From Mucilaginibacter myungsuensis (GTDB taxonomy: Bacteria; Bacteroidota; Bacteroidia; Sphingobacteriales; Sphingobacteriaceae), in NCBI RefSeq assembly GCF_015222005.1, contig NZ_JADFFL010000009.1:62001-126000 (forward strand): 64,000 nucleotides of DNA. The letters run 5' to 3'. Of this stretch, positions 16,988-26,224 are shown piece after piece. Position numbers and translations under genes: made by a program. Position 1 is the first letter of the stretch. Each line of letters opens with the position of its first letter. The notes under the pieces are model-generated. The model was not told the DNA's origin, searched no databases, and was given only the letters and a program-made list of their open reading frames with translations.

Positions 16988-17791
16988 CTACTTTACCGGC
17001 CGTTCTGTTTTGAGGGTGTCCTTAAAAGCTTTTTTGTCGCCCAGGGTAACCGGCGCAGATGCGCCTCCCAAGCTATCCAGACCAAAAGCTACGGGGTTGC
17101 GCTGGTACCGTTTGAAACTGGCCGTCACCATGTTGATGAACTGGTATTGATCATAATTTTTCACCGCGTAATAAGTTGGGCGGTGCTTGCGCATAAAGTC
17201 GGTCAACTTAGGTTCTTTTAAGCCGGTAATGTTGGTCACCAAAGTTTTATTGAAACGGTAATCTATCTCGGCCTCATGATAATCGCGTTCGATCACTTCC
17301 TGTAAGCGCGCGGCATTTTTCCCTTCACGACTGATCGAATTCCATATCGCATCGATACTGATCCCCGCCCCGCCCGGACCAACAGATAATATATCGCGAA
17401 ATGCTGCCGAACCGTAGGCTTTGTTATAATCTTGCCGGGTGGCCAAAAATCTTTTTAGCGGGGTCTCGAGCGTATCCTTGATATTTACTTGCTTTAGCAT
17501 CGTGGCGCTTGGTTTCAGGTAAACAAATATGGTATGGCTCTCGGGAACCTTCACGGTATCATTATAATATCCGTCTCTGCTAAAAATAAGCACATCGGCG
17601 GCACGTGCAGCTATCTTAAATTCGGCTTTCAGGTTATTATACACGATCTTGCCCGTTCGGATGTTGTGGATGGCGACTTTGGCGATACGCTCGTTACTGG
17701 TCTTGTCGAACACGATACCCTCCGTCTCCTTGTCCTGCGCCAGGGAGTTAAGGCTAAAGCCCAAAAAGAATATCAGCAACCAAGATCTCAT
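16988..17791 (-). CDS. secreted protein with carboxypeptidase-like regulatory domain
   Basis: The 267-residue protein begins with a signal peptide (MRSWLLIFFLGFSLNSLAQ). Residues 20-110 (GIVFDKTSNERIAKVAIHNIRTGKIVYNN, LIFSRDGYYNDTVKV) have the beta-sandwich pattern of the carboxypeptidase-D regulatory-like domain common in Bacteroidota envelope proteins. The C-terminal half is helical with no recognised domain. I chose ATG 17791 because it begins the signal peptide; an upstream ATG at 17854 adds 21 unneeded residues. It lies 28 bp upstream of the AI-2E gene and 115 bp downstream of a glucosaminidase gene. Confidence 0.75.
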   Translation of the reverse strand: MRSWLLIFFLGFSLNSLAQDKETEGIVFDKTSNERIAKVAIHNIRTGKIVYNNLKAEFKIAARAADVLIFSRDGYYNDTVKVPESHTIFVYLKPSATMLKQVNIKDTLETPLKRFLATRQDYNKAYGSAAFRDILSVGPGGAGISIDAIWNSISREGKNAARLQEVIERDYHEAEIDYRFNKTLVTNITGLKEPKLTDFMRKHRPTYYAVKNYDQYQFINMVTASFKRYQRNPVAFGLDSLGGASAPVTLGDKKAFKDTLKTERPVK

Positions 17792-17906
17792 TTGTTTTTT
17801 GTACGGGACGGTAAAGCTATAACCTAACGGGCGGTTTATGATATGGTTTAACAAAAATTAACAGAGATAGCTTCCATTCCCTCCCCCAAGGAGGGAATTT
17901 GAAAAC

Positions 17907-18815
17907 CTACTTCACCACCACTAATTTCTGTCCCAGCTTGATATTGTTATCGGCCATATTGTTCAGTGCCTTCAACTCTTCAACGGTCAAACCAAAACGC
18001 TTGGAGATGTTATATAGTGTATCGCCTGTTTTAATGGTGTATAATTTATCGGCAGGGGTAACGGCAACAAGCGAGTCCTTTACCGCTTTGCCTATGTTTT
18101 GGTTGATCTCTGCAAACACACGGTCTTCACGTTTGATCTTGGCGATAGCCCCTTCCGGGCGGTCGAATTGGTCCAGCGCATACCTTTGAATAACACCGAT
18201 CAGCAGGTCGGGATATTTTGGGTTAGTGGCATAACCGGCCTCTTTCAGACCTTTGGCCCAGCCTACGTAGTCATTCTTATCCAACTCGAATAATTTGGCG
18301 TAACGTTTCTTTTTCAAAAAGTCAGAGTGATCCCGGAAAGATGTTTCAGGGTTATCATACACCCGGAAACAGTCGTTCTCCCGGTCATCGTTCTTGTAAT
18401 AACTTTTGCCTTTCCAGTCGCTGGTACATTTGATCCCGAAGTGGTTGTTAGCGATACGGGCCAGATCGCTATTCCCAAAACCTGATTCGAACAAGCCCTG
18501 AGCTAAAGTAATACTCGCGGGTACGCCATACAGGTTCATTTCTTGTATGGCGATGTTCTTGAACCTATCGATATATTGCTGGGCTGTATAAGTTGGATAG
18601 TTGGCAATGGCATTGCCTCGTTCCTTCATCAACGCATCGTTATTTCGGCGGGCATCACTGTTAGATACGGATGGATTGGCCGGTGGCGATCCCGCAGGCC
18701 TCGCCACCATTGGACGGTGCGATGAACATGCGCTGAATAATAAGCAAAAGAAAAGCCCGACAATGCCGGGCTTTAAATATGGTTTGTAGCTGTTGGCCGT
18801 CATTACGCCAAACAT
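17907..18815 (-). CDS. lipoprotein N-acetylglucosaminidase with LysM domain
   Basis: The 302-residue protein starts with a lipobox (LLFSAC, C30). A glucosaminidase (FlgJ/LytG-type) domain spans about residues 75-220, with the catalytic glutamate in the ALTLAQGLFESGFG-type motif (ITLAQGLFESGFG) and conserved HFGIKC. A LysM repeat (about 258-301, YTIKTGDTLYNISKRFGL) provides peptidoglycan binding. Such enzymes cleave the glycan strands of peptidoglycan and take part in wall growth or division. ATG 18803 is a second possible start. The gene follows a shorter paralogue after 8 bp, an apparent tandem duplication. Confidence 0.9.
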   Translation of the reverse strand: MFGVMTANSYKPYLKPGIVGLFFCLLFSACSSHRPMVARPAGSPPANPSVSNSDARRNNDALMKERGNAIANYPTYTAQQYIDRFKNIAIQEMNLYGVPASITLAQGLFESGFGNSDLARIANNHFGIKCTSDWKGKSYYKNDDRENDCFRVYDNPETSFRDHSDFLKKKRYAKLFELDKNDYVGWAKGLKEAGYATNPKYPDLLIGVIQRYALDQFDRPEGAIAKIKREDRVFAEINQNIGKAVKDSLVAVTPADKLYTIKTGDTLYNISKRFGLTVEELKALNNMADNNIKLGQKLVVVK

Positions 18816-18823
18816 AAGTAAAA

Positions 18824-19378
18824 TTATTGCTTGTTCACCGGTGGCAACATGATAGATGGTGCAGTTTCGGTACTATCGACATTCTTATCATAGTCGTGCA
18901 GATCATATTTGTTGATCAGCGCTAAAACCTGCGCGCCCCATTTGCGGCTGCTGGCGTAACCGGCTTTTTGGATGCCCTTTACCCAACCTTTGTAATCGAC
19001 CGAACTTAGCTGATCTTGCAGGTGGGCAAATTTCTTTTTCTCGGTCATGATGCGGGCAAAATCCTCAAATGATTCTAAAACCGAATCGTAAGATTTATAA
19101 GCGCTCTTAACCTTTTTGTTGTTTTTGTAGTAAACAGATGTGGTGCCGCCCTTCATCCCGAACTGGTTATTAAGATTTTTAGCGATAGCGCTGTTCCCGT
19201 TAGCACTCTCGTGCATAGCAATGCCCAAAATGATGCTGGCGGGGATACCGCTCTGATGCATAATGGCTACAGCGTTGTCTTTGAATTTTTCAATATACGA
19301 CTGAGACGTATTTCGCTCCTGCGCCGAAACGGCTAATGCAGACACCAATAGAATGGTAAGTAGTACTGTTTTCTTCAT
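18824..19378 (-). CDS. secreted glucosaminidase-domain protein
   Basis: This 184-residue paralogue of the next gene downstream consists of a signal peptide (MKKTVLLTILLVSALAVSA) and one glucosaminidase domain (ASIILGIAMHESANGNSAIA, with the catalytic glutamate in HESA; NNQFGMKGG; YKSYDSVLESFEDFA). It lacks LysM and the lipobox, so it is probably a periplasmic peptidoglycan hydrolase. Its start is 3 bp from the end of the upstream O-methyltransferase gene and 8 bp from the LysM-bearing paralogue, so an operon is likely. Confidence 0.88.
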   Translation of the reverse strand: MKKTVLLTILLVSALAVSAQERNTSQSYIEKFKDNAVAIMHQSGIPASIILGIAMHESANGNSAIAKNLNNQFGMKGGTTSVYYKNNKKVKSAYKSYDSVLESFEDFARIMTEKKKFAHLQDQLSSVDYKGWVKGIQKAGYASSRKWGAQVLALINKYDLHDYDKNVDSTETAPSIMLPPVNKQ

Positions 19379-19381
19379 AAT

Positions 19382-20020
19382 TTACTTTTTTCTGATGAGC
19401 AAAATGCCATCCCTTACGGGTAGTATCACTTTCTCCACTCGCGTGTCGGCAGCGATCTTGTCATTCAACTCGCGGATCAGTTTGGTGTCGGTGTCGTTAG
19501 CGTCACCGTAAACCTTCCCTTTCCACAAAACATTATCAATTATAATTAAACCTCCCGGCCTTACTTTTTCAAGTATGGCTGCAAAGTAAAGCAAATTATT
19601 TTTCTTATCCGCATCAATAAACACCAGATCAAAGGGTTGGCTTTCAAAATCGGCTATTACGTCTACGGCAGGGCCGATATGCAGCCTGATCTTTTTTTCC
19701 ACACTTGTTAGCGAAAAGTTGTGCCGAAGCGTTTCTTCCAGCTCCGCATTCACCTCAATGGTGTCGATAAAGCCGTCGTCGGTCAGCCCCTCCGCCAGGC
19801 AAATAGTAGCGTATCCGGTAAAAGTACCTATCTCCAAAATGCGCTTAGGCGATACCATTTTGCTCAGCATACTCAACAACCTGCCCTGGTAATGCCCTGA
19901 CAGCATATGCGGTCGTAATACCTTTACATAAGTATCACGGTTGATCTTTTTTAGCTCATCCGGCTCGGCGTCGAGGTGGGTATCAATGTATAGTTGTAGG
20001 TCGGTGGGGAGAATTTCCAT
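19382..20020 (-). CDS. class I SAM-dependent O-methyltransferase
   Basis: This 212-residue protein has the SAM-binding motif ILEIGTFTGYATICLAEGL near residues 60-80, an acidic strand (IDTIEVNAE), FIDADKKN (metal-site aspartate) and IIIDNVLWKGKV. These match the Mg-dependent catechol/caffeoyl-CoA-type O-methyltransferase family. The N-terminal helices are typical of the family cap. Start 20020 (MEILPTDLQLY) is taken; an upstream ATG at 20044 is also in frame. The substrate is unknown. It leads a co-directional set with the two glucosaminidases. Confidence 0.9.
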   Translation of the reverse strand: MEILPTDLQLYIDTHLDAEPDELKKINRDTYVKVLRPHMLSGHYQGRLLSMLSKMVSPKRILEIGTFTGYATICLAEGLTDDGFIDTIEVNAELEETLRHNFSLTSVEKKIRLHIGPAVDVIADFESQPFDLVFIDADKKNNLLYFAAILEKVRPGGLIIIDNVLWKGKVYGDANDTDTKLIRELNDKIAADTRVEKVILPVRDGILLIRKK

Positions 20021-20081
20021 TGTGTGTGAAACGTTAAAGCGCATATAACGCTGATTTGTTTCGGCAAAGGTATCTAAAACT

Positions 20082-20192
20082 TGTCATTGCGAGGAACGAA
20101 GCAAACTCATAGGCAGGTCCTCGTTGCTTGTCAGCTGAGATTGCCACGTCGCCCTCACGCACATTTCCTCCCCTTCGCTCCTCGCAATGACA
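20082..20192. repeat. palindromic repeat, family D (single copy in window)
   Basis: TGTCATTGCGAGGAACGAAG on the left is inverted at the right end in CTTCGCTCCTCGCAATGACA. The middle contains GAGATTGCCACGTCGC. It fills the gap between ruvX and the O-methyltransferase gene. Similar elements are widespread in bacterial genomes. Confidence 0.6.
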
Positions 20193-20202
20193 ATAGGGGA
20201 AA

Positions 20203-20613
20203 TTAGCGCACCGTGTCCATCCAATTCTGAAGAAGAATAGTCGCCGACACCGTATCCACCAACCCCTTATCCTGCCTATCCTTCTTATTCCTACCACTTG
20301 CAAGTATCGCTGCCGATGCCATCTTAGACGTAAACCGTTCATCCAGCATCGATATAGGTATCTCCGGGAAACTTTTCTTCAGCAAGGTCACAAAGCCTTT
20401 AACATGCTGGGCCGACTGTGATGGCGTATTGTCCATCTGCTTGGGTTCGCCCACTATAAAGCGTTCTACTTGTTCAGTCTGCAGGTATTTTTTTAGATAG
20501 TCGAAGATATCTTTTGGGTGGATGGTATCCAGTCCAGTGGCAATGATCTGCAACGGGTCGGTCACGGCTATGCCGATGCGTTTGGTACCGTAATCGAAGG
20601 CCATGATCCTCAT
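20203..20613 (-). CDS. ruvX: Holliday junction resolvase-like YqgF/RuvX
   Basis: The 136-residue protein has the RNase H-like fold of RuvX. Conserved residues are the acidic FDYGTKRIGIAVTDP at 5-19, a FIVGEPKQMDNT loop, and LDERFTSKMASAAI with a catalytic acidic residue. RuvX (YqgF) takes part in 16S rRNA 5-prime maturation in E. coli and is also described as a Holliday-junction nuclease; it is essential in many bacteria. It normally ends near residue 135, as here. It is divergent from holB across 162 bp with an imperfect inverted repeat (GAGTTTTGAGT and ACTCAAAACTC). Confidence 0.93.
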   Translation of the reverse strand: MRIMAFDYGTKRIGIAVTDPLQIIATGLDTIHPKDIFDYLKKYLQTEQVERFIVGEPKQMDNTPSQSAQHVKGFVTLLKKSFPEIPISMLDERFTSKMASAAILASGRNKKDRQDKGLVDTVSATILLQNWMDTVR

Positions 20614-20775
20614 TTAGTTTTGAGTTTTGAGTGGTGAGTTCTGAGTTGGATAGCACTTTGCTATCATCAGGCAAAGGTAATTATTCTGTCACAGATCAAG
20701 CTGATCACATCAATTAGTCGGGCAATTCTTAAAACTCATTACTCAAAACTCAGCACTAATCACTAATTTGCACGG

Positions 20776-21918
20776 ATGCAGTTCAAACAAATTGTTGGGC
20801 AAAGCGCCGTTAAGCAAAGGCTGATCAACTCGGTGAAAGAGAACCGGGTAAGTCACGCGCAGTTATTTTTGGGACCTGAAGGTTCGGGAAATCTGGCGCT
20901 GGCTGTGGCGTATGCGCAATACGTATCGTGCGAGGATAAGCAGGTTGATGACTCTTGCGGCGTGTGTTCATCCTGCCGTAAGTACATGAAACTGGCCCAC
21001 CCCGATCTGCATTTTTCGTATCCTTTCTTTGCCAAACATAAGGATGATACAGCGCTCACGTTCATAGAGCAATGGCGCGAAGCTTTGCTGGCTAATAACT
21101 ATCTGAATCTTGATGGCTGGCGCGGTTACCTGGAGGCCGATAACAAACAGGCAAACATCAATATTGCCGAGTGCCATCAGATCATCAAAAAACTAAGTTT
21201 AAAACCCTTCGAGTCGGTCTACAAGGTTTTGATCCTTTGGCTGCCGGAGTATCTTGATAAAGAAGGCAACTCGCTGCTGAAGATCATCGAAGAACCTCAA
21301 CCTAACACGCTGTTCTTGTTGGTCGCACAAAATCAAGATCAGATCCTGAATACCATTCTGTCCCGTACCCAACTGGTAAAAGTTCCGGCGTTGGACTATG
21401 AGGATATCAAGACCTACCTCATCGAACACGGGCAGACCCAGCACGCGGCCGAAGAGATCGCTTACCTGAGCAACGGCAACATGGCCGAAGCGTTGTCTAT
21501 GACCGACCAGGATAGCAGTAATTACCACCAGCTATTTATGAAATGGTTGCGCTTTTGCTTTGGCAATAAGGGCAGCGATGTGATCCCTTTTACTGATCAG
21601 CTAAGTAAGCTTGGGCGCGAAAATCAGAAGAACTTTTTACGCTACGGTATCAGCTTTGTGCGCGAGTGCTGTCTGCTATCGGCCGGGGCGGGTAACCTGG
21701 TGCATTTGCCTGCAGCCGAACTTGATACGGCCCAAAAAATGATCACGGTGATGAACATGGCGCAGTCCGAAGCGATAAGCACCGAACTGGAAAAAGCTCA
21801 TTATCATGTGGAAAGAAATGCTAATCCCAAGATATTGTTTTTAGACGTATCTTTACAGCTTATAAAAATTTTACATTTTAAAACGTTCCCGCAAGGGGCT
21901 CATTATATACCGAACTAA
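20776..21918 (+). CDS. holB: DNA polymerase III delta-prime subunit (clamp-loader)
   Basis: The 380-residue AAA+ protein has a zinc module (CEDKQVDDSCGVCSSC) near residues 58-73 and a degenerate Walker A (GPEGSG, lacking the lysine), both expected for a delta-prime subunit that loads the sliding clamp. Sensor 1 (LSRTQ) and the C-terminal collar region are present. The downstream neighbour is ricT, and holB-ricT (holB-yaaT) is a conserved pair in many bacteria. Three bases separate the genes, which is consistent with cotranscription. Confidence 0.92.
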   Translation: MQFKQIVGQSAVKQRLINSVKENRVSHAQLFLGPEGSGNLALAVAYAQYVSCEDKQVDDSCGVCSSCRKYMKLAHPDLHFSYPFFAKHKDDTALTFIEQWREALLANNYLNLDGWRGYLEADNKQANINIAECHQIIKKLSLKPFESVYKVLILWLPEYLDKEGNSLLKIIEEPQPNTLFLLVAQNQDQILNTILSRTQLVKVPALDYEDIKTYLIEHGQTQHAAEEIAYLSNGNMAEALSMTDQDSSNYHQLFMKWLRFCFGNKGSDVIPFTDQLSKLGRENQKNFLRYGISFVRECCLLSAGAGNLVHLPAAELDTAQKMITVMNMAQSEAISTELEKAHYHVERNANPKILFLDVSLQLIKILHFKTFPQGAHYIPN

Positions 21919-21920
21919 TT

Positions 21921-23585
21921 ATGGGATGTGGAAGTTGTTCAACAGGCGGCGGTTGTGCCCCTGCTGGCTGCAAAAGTAATGGCGCTTGCCTTACTAACGG
22001 ATGCAGCAAACTGGATGTTTACGACTGGCTGTCGCACATGGACATGCCGGCAAATTATAAGCCTTTTCAAGTGGTCGAGATCAAATTTAAAGGCTCTCGA
22101 AAGGATTTTTACCTTAACCACGATAACATTTACTTGGAAGCAGGCGAACTGGTGGCTGTAGAAACGGCTACCGGCGGTTACGATATCGGTCACGTTTCTT
22201 TGACCGGCGAATTGGTGCGCATGCAAATGTCCAAACGCCATGTAAAAGAGGCCGACGTTGCCAAAAAGATCTACCGCAAAGCTACCGAGGCCGACGTTAA
22301 CAAGTGGAAAATGGCCAAGGACCTGGAATGGGAGACCATGCACAAGGCCCGTACTTTAGCCCTTGAATTAAAGCTGAGCATGAAGCTGAGCGACGTTGAT
22401 TACCAAGGCGATAAAACCAAAGCTACTTTCTATTACACTGCAGAGGGCCGTGTGGATTTCCGCGAGCTGATCAAGAAGATGGCCGAGGCTTTCCGCATCC
22501 GTATAGAGATGCGTCAGATCGGTATGCGTCAGGAAGCAAGCCGTTTAGGCGGTATCGGCTCTTGCGGTCGCGAATTGTGCTGCAGTACCTGGCTGACCGA
22601 TTTTAAAACGGTATCTACAGCTGCCGCACGTTATCAAAATCTATCCCTGAACACTTTAAAACTGGCCGGCCAATGTGGTAAGTTAAAGTGCTGCCTGAAC
22701 TACGAATTAGACACGTACATGGATGCGCTGAAGCACATCCCTGATAACGTTAACATACTAAAGACCGAGAAAGGCGACGCCCGCTTGCAAAAGACCGACA
22801 TCTTTAAAAAGACCATGTGGTACAGCTTTTCTGGCGAAACAGATTGGGTGCCTATTAAAGCTGCCCGCGCCCGCGAAGTACAAAAAATGAACCGCGAAGG
22901 TATCATCCCTGCCGACTTGGGCGACCCTGTAGAAATTGCCGCACCGGTGGCTAAAGCACTGGATTACGAAAACGTAGTTGGTCAGGATAGCTTGACCCGT
23001 TTAGATGAGCGCAGCCGTAACCGCAGCCGTAACGATCGTAACAAAAAGCCTAACCAACAGGGCGGCGGTCAAAGCGATCAGAACCGTGGCGGTAATAGGG
23101 ATCAACGCGCTAAAGGTCAGCAACCGCAGGGCGACCGTAACAGACAAGACCGTCAACAACGCCCACCTCGTCCGGAAGGGCAACAAGGTGGCGAGCAGGG
23201 CGAACAGCAAGATCGTCAGCAACAGCCAAGGCAAGACCGTCAACAACGCCCGCCACGTCCTGAAGGACAGCAGGGTGAGCAACAGAACCGTCAGCAAAGG
23301 CCACCACGTCCTGAAGGTCAGCAAGGCGGCGAAGGTCGTCAGCAACAACAACGTGATCGCCAGCAACGACCGCCGCGTCCCGAAGGGCAACAACCAGGTG
23401 GACAACCAAGGCAAAACCCGCCTCAACAAAGTAATACTGAAGGTGGACAGCCGAACGAACCACGTGACCCGAACGCCCCGGAGCGTAGTGGCAATAACAA
23501 GCGCCGCAACCGCCCTAACCGCAACAGAAACCGTAACAACAATCCCGGTGGCGATGCCGGCAGCAGTAATGAAGCAGGCGCGTAA
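21921..23585 (+). CDS. ricT: RicT/YaaT PSP1-domain protein with long low-complexity tail
   Basis: Residues 1-30 are cysteine-rich. The PSP1 domain follows (about 45-290) with the paired CGRELCC and CGKLKCC cysteine motifs. In B. subtilis, RicT forms an Fe-S-binding complex that affects RNase Y and mRNA decay. From about residue 350 the protein becomes a Q/R/G/P-rich tail with four or five near-tandem RPPRPEGQQ units and N-rich segments (about 200 residues). The tail is unusual for the family. The gene overlaps gldH by 17 bp and directly follows holB. Confidence 0.9.
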   Translation: MGCGSCSTGGGCAPAGCKSNGACLTNGCSKLDVYDWLSHMDMPANYKPFQVVEIKFKGSRKDFYLNHDNIYLEAGELVAVETATGGYDIGHVSLTGELVRMQMSKRHVKEADVAKKIYRKATEADVNKWKMAKDLEWETMHKARTLALELKLSMKLSDVDYQGDKTKATFYYTAEGRVDFRELIKKMAEAFRIRIEMRQIGMRQEASRLGGIGSCGRELCCSTWLTDFKTVSTAAARYQNLSLNTLKLAGQCGKLKCCLNYELDTYMDALKHIPDNVNILKTEKGDARLQKTDIFKKTMWYSFSGETDWVPIKAARAREVQKMNREGIIPADLGDPVEIAAPVAKALDYENVVGQDSLTRLDERSRNRSRNDRNKKPNQQGGGQSDQNRGGNRDQRAKGQQPQGDRNRQDRQQRPPRPEGQQGGEQGEQQDRQQQPRQDRQQRPPRPEGQQGEQQNRQQRPPRPEGQQGGEGRQQQQRDRQQRPPRPEGQQPGGQPRQNPPQQSNTEGGQPNEPRDPNAPERSGNNKRRNRPNRNRNRNNNPGGDAGSSNEAGA

Positions 23586-24051
23586 TTTTATATTGAATGC
23601 AATGATATTGTTCATCCTGAGCCTTGGCTCGGGATGTAGCGACCCCAACGGAGTGCTGGACCACAGCACTACCATACCTAACCGTAATTGGGGATACGTT
23701 AACGACATTAAAGAGCATGTTACCATCACCGATAACAGCGTGCCTTACAACTTCTATTTCAACGTGCGGGTGACGGGCGATTATAAGTATAGCAACATGT
23801 TCGTGCTGTTGCACACCACCGGCCCCGGTATGAAACCTCATGTAATGCGCTACGAATTAAAACTGGCCGACGTTACCGGCAAATGGCTGGGCAGCGGCAC
23901 CGGCGGCGTGTACGCTTATCAGATCCCTTTTAAACAAGGCTTCCGTTTCCCGACCAAGGGCACCTACAACTTTTTAATAGAGCAGAACATGCGCGATAAC
24001 CCCCTGCACGAGGTGAGCGATATTGGTTTGAGGGTGGAGAAAGCGAAGTAG
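23569..24051 (+). CDS. gldH: gliding motility lipoprotein GldH
   Basis: The 160-residue protein has a lipoprotein signal (MKQARNFILNAMILFILSLGSGC, shown in part; C23 is the acylation site). It carries the GldH pattern SDPNGVLDHSTTIPNRNWGY, then YNFYFNVRVTGDYKYSNMFVLLHTTGPG. GldH is an outer-membrane-associated lipoprotein required for gliding in Flavobacterium, and it is widespread in Bacteroidota. The start at 23569 overlaps ricT by 17 bp. An in-frame ATG-free extension upstream (from 23005) is only an alternate frame of the ricT repeat tail. Confidence 0.85.
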   Translation: MKQARNFILNAMILFILSLGSGCSDPNGVLDHSTTIPNRNWGYVNDIKEHVTITDNSVPYNFYFNVRVTGDYKYSNMFVLLHTTGPGMKPHVMRYELKLADVTGKWLGSGTGGVYAYQIPFKQGFRFPTKGTYNFLIEQNMRDNPLHEVSDIGLRVEKAK

Positions 24052-24065
24052 TTTTAAGTCTGGAG

Positions 24066-24617
24066 TCAGAAGTTCTCAATTTGAGGCTTGGTATTTGTTT
24101 GAGCGTTATCCTCTATCGCTTTTTCCAATGTATTCATCAACTCTTTGTGTGATATCTTTAAAACATTACTGGATATAGATACCGGCGTGCCGCTCATATT
24201 TGCATTAGCGCGCATCAGCTTTTGCGACCATTTATTCTGCTGAGCAGCTATTACCTCTTCAACATTATCAATAAAGATCAACACTAATTTAGTACGATGT
24301 ACGATCATTTCGCCCATCCCTGTAATATGCTCCCACGATACGAATGTGCTTTTAGAAAAACTGCTGAAGATCTGTAGTCCATCTTCGTTAATGATCAACC
24401 CTGGCCTTTTATCAAAAAAGGTTTTAACACCGATGCCTAAGCAAGCGCCGAAGAATATTACGCAAGCACCACCCACCATCTTTGCAATAATTGGTGGTCG
24501 GCGTGTTTGCACATCGGCGATCGACCACAGCCAAACGCCCAATGCCACAAAAATAATGCTGCCCAGTATCAACAGAACTATTTTGACTTTGCTTAGTGGT
24601 ATCTCTATGGTTTTCAT
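24066..24617 (-). CDS. STM3941-like membrane protein
   Basis: The 183-residue protein begins MKTIEIPLSKVKIVLLILGS and has two transmembrane helices (about 11-30 and 45-65). A soluble domain follows with VSWEHITGM, LVLIFIDN and a repeat of KISHKELMNTL. This matches the STM3941 family of small integral proteins, of unknown function. It is convergent with gldH and divergent from a small lipoprotein gene. Confidence 0.65.
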   Translation of the reverse strand: MKTIEIPLSKVKIVLLILGSIIFVALGVWLWSIADVQTRRPPIIAKMVGGACVIFFGACLGIGVKTFFDKRPGLIINEDGLQIFSSFSKSTFVSWEHITGMGEMIVHRTKLVLIFIDNVEEVIAAQQNKWSQKLMRANANMSGTPVSISSNVLKISHKELMNTLEKAIEDNAQTNTKPQIENF

Positions 24618-24698
24618 AACGTTCTTAATGGGAATTGGTCTTGTTCGAATTTAGAATATTATAACCAAACCTACCACCTGTTTATCGGTTGCTATAAT

Positions 24699-24929
24699 AT
24701 GAAAAAGATATTCCATATAGCCATACTCTGCTCGATGTTAACCTTTGCAGCTTGCGGCGGCTCGCCTAAAACCGGCGGTGCCGAAGCTGACTCAGGCAGT
24801 CACGGCAGCTCGGGTGCAGCAGACACACTTACCAATACTAACGGCACAGGAACGAGTGCATCATCCAACGGCAGCAGCGACACCAGCAAAGCTAAGATCT
24901 TGGATACATCGAGGCAGGAGAAGCACTGA
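24699..24929 (+). CDS. small hypothetical lipoprotein
   Basis: The 76-residue protein begins MKKIFHIAILCSMLTFAACGG, with a lipobox at FAAC (C19). The remainder is Gly/Ser/Thr-rich, low-complexity and probably disordered. Secretion to a membrane is the only functional clue. It lies 5 bp from the end of the convergent TPR gene. Confidence 0.6.
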   Translation: MKKIFHIAILCSMLTFAACGGSPKTGGAEADSGSHGSSGAADTLTNTNGTGTSASSNGSSDTSKAKILDTSRQEKH

Positions 24930-24934
24930 CCCTG

Positions 24935-26224
24935 CTACTCTATCTTCAAACTCTTACTCAAAAAATCCTTAAATGCCACCATCGATTCATTCTTGATGAA
25001 CTCGCAGCTATCCAGTAAGATCAGGTAACGCATTTTGGTATTAAAACGACCAAAGGTGCGTTTGCTGCGGTAATAGGTTACCTGGCCGTTAGTGCTTACC
25101 GGCTTCTCTATCGCTTCTTCAAACGCCATCCCGGGGTATTCGGCACGGTCGCTCTCTACGGCTATGGCATACATGCGCGCGCCACCCCATTGCGGGTAAA
25201 TTCGTGAGTCGGTCATTTCAAAGGCGATACAATTCTTGAACCCGCCAACATCAAACATGCGGCGGTCTTTATTAGTATGGCGAATGGTAGCGTCTACCAA
25301 AAAATCCTCCAACGATTCGTTCGGTTTGGCTACACCTGCGGTGATCAGCATCGAATAACCGATGGTAGGCCCCTGTACCGACTTGATCTGCGGCGGTATG
25401 ATCATCGCGAAGCTGTTCTTATCCTTATACGGATACGGGCGGATGTTCCAGGTGCTATCCACGCACATATCTATACCCAGCGCCCAGTTGGTGTATTTCC
25501 AGGTGTCGGCTTTACGCTTGGTCAAAAACCACATTTGGTTAGGCTCTAACAGGGTATCTATTGGCGGTGCATGCAGCGATGTTTTCCGAACCCCTTGCAT
25601 CATCGTTTCGGCATAGGTGCGGGCACCGGCCGCCACACTCGACTGATGGGCAGCGTACAGCGCGGTCGAGGGCATATCGGCCAGCGTGCAAGCATTGGCA
25701 TAATCGGCCCAAAACCACGAAGCTGTTTTAGGTAAAGGCTGATGCGCCACCGCCTCGCGAAAACTTTTGATAGCCTTCGGCGTGACCGCCGAGAGCGCGT
25801 AATGATGGCCAAGGAACCAGTAAGCGCGGTAATCATTAGGCGCTATCTTTTTGGCAGCCTCGTACGTGTCCACCGCTTTTTGGAAGGCGTCCTTAGCATC
25901 CATATTATACAAAAAATGCGCGATATCGCCCAGCAGCAATTTGGTCTCAATGTTGTTGGCCGGTAACTTTTCCAGCTCCTTGCTTAGCGCGGTAAGGCGG
26001 GCTATCACCTCGTCTTTGGCAACGGTCTCTTTCCATTCGGGCACCCATGTGGCGTACATTTTTTGGTCAGCTATCAGCTGATCAATTTGCGCCTGCAATT
26101 CTTTAGGATAACGCACCTTGGTCAGGTCGATAGCGTTCAAATTAGCGTACGAACGGCTGAAGCAAACAAGTAAAACGATAAGCATTAAAGCCGTGCGGCG
26201 CAATGCAGTGATGTGAGGGTTCAT
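24935..26224 (-). CDS. secreted TPR-containing protein, function unknown
   Basis: The 429-residue protein starts with a signal peptide (ALMLIVLLVCFSRSYA). TPR-like helical repeats occupy about residues 60-205 (DAFQKAVDTYEAAKKIAPNDYRAYWFLGHHYALS). The C-terminal half is a beta-rich domain (NIRPYPYKDKNSFAMIIPPQIK; YYRSKRTFGRFNTKMRYLILLDS) that I do not recognise. I chose ATG 26224 because it lies immediately before the signal peptide; the upstream ORF start at 26338 adds 38 residues that lack a signal pattern. Confidence 0.65.
   Translation of the reverse strand: MNPHITALRRTALMLIVLLVCFSRSYANLNAIDLTKVRYPKELQAQIDQLIADQKMYATWVPEWKETVAKDEVIARLTALSKELEKLPANNIETKLLLGDIAHFLYNMDAKDAFQKAVDTYEAAKKIAPNDYRAYWFLGHHYALSAVTPKAIKSFREAVAHQPLPKTASWFWADYANACTLADMPSTALYAAHQSSVAAGARTYAETMMQGVRKTSLHAPPIDTLLEPNQMWFLTKRKADTWKYTNWALGIDMCVDSTWNIRPYPYKDKNSFAMIIPPQIKSVQGPTIGYSMLITAGVAKPNESLEDFLVDATIRHTNKDRRMFDVGGFKNCIAFEMTDSRIYPQWGGARMYAIAVESDRAEYPGMAFEEAIEKPVSTNGQVTYYRSKRTFGRFNTKMRYLILLDSCEFIKNESMVAFKDFLSKSLKIE

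Noticed and set aside
23005..23568. Long in-frame extension upstream of gldH
   Set aside because: It is an alternate frame of the ricT repeat tail; GldH itself starts at 23569 with a lipoprotein signal.
23001..23729. 242-residue minus-strand ORF opposite the ricT tail
   Set aside because: Leu/Thr/Val-rich composition arises from the complement of the Q/R/P-rich repeats; no start signal or family match was seen.
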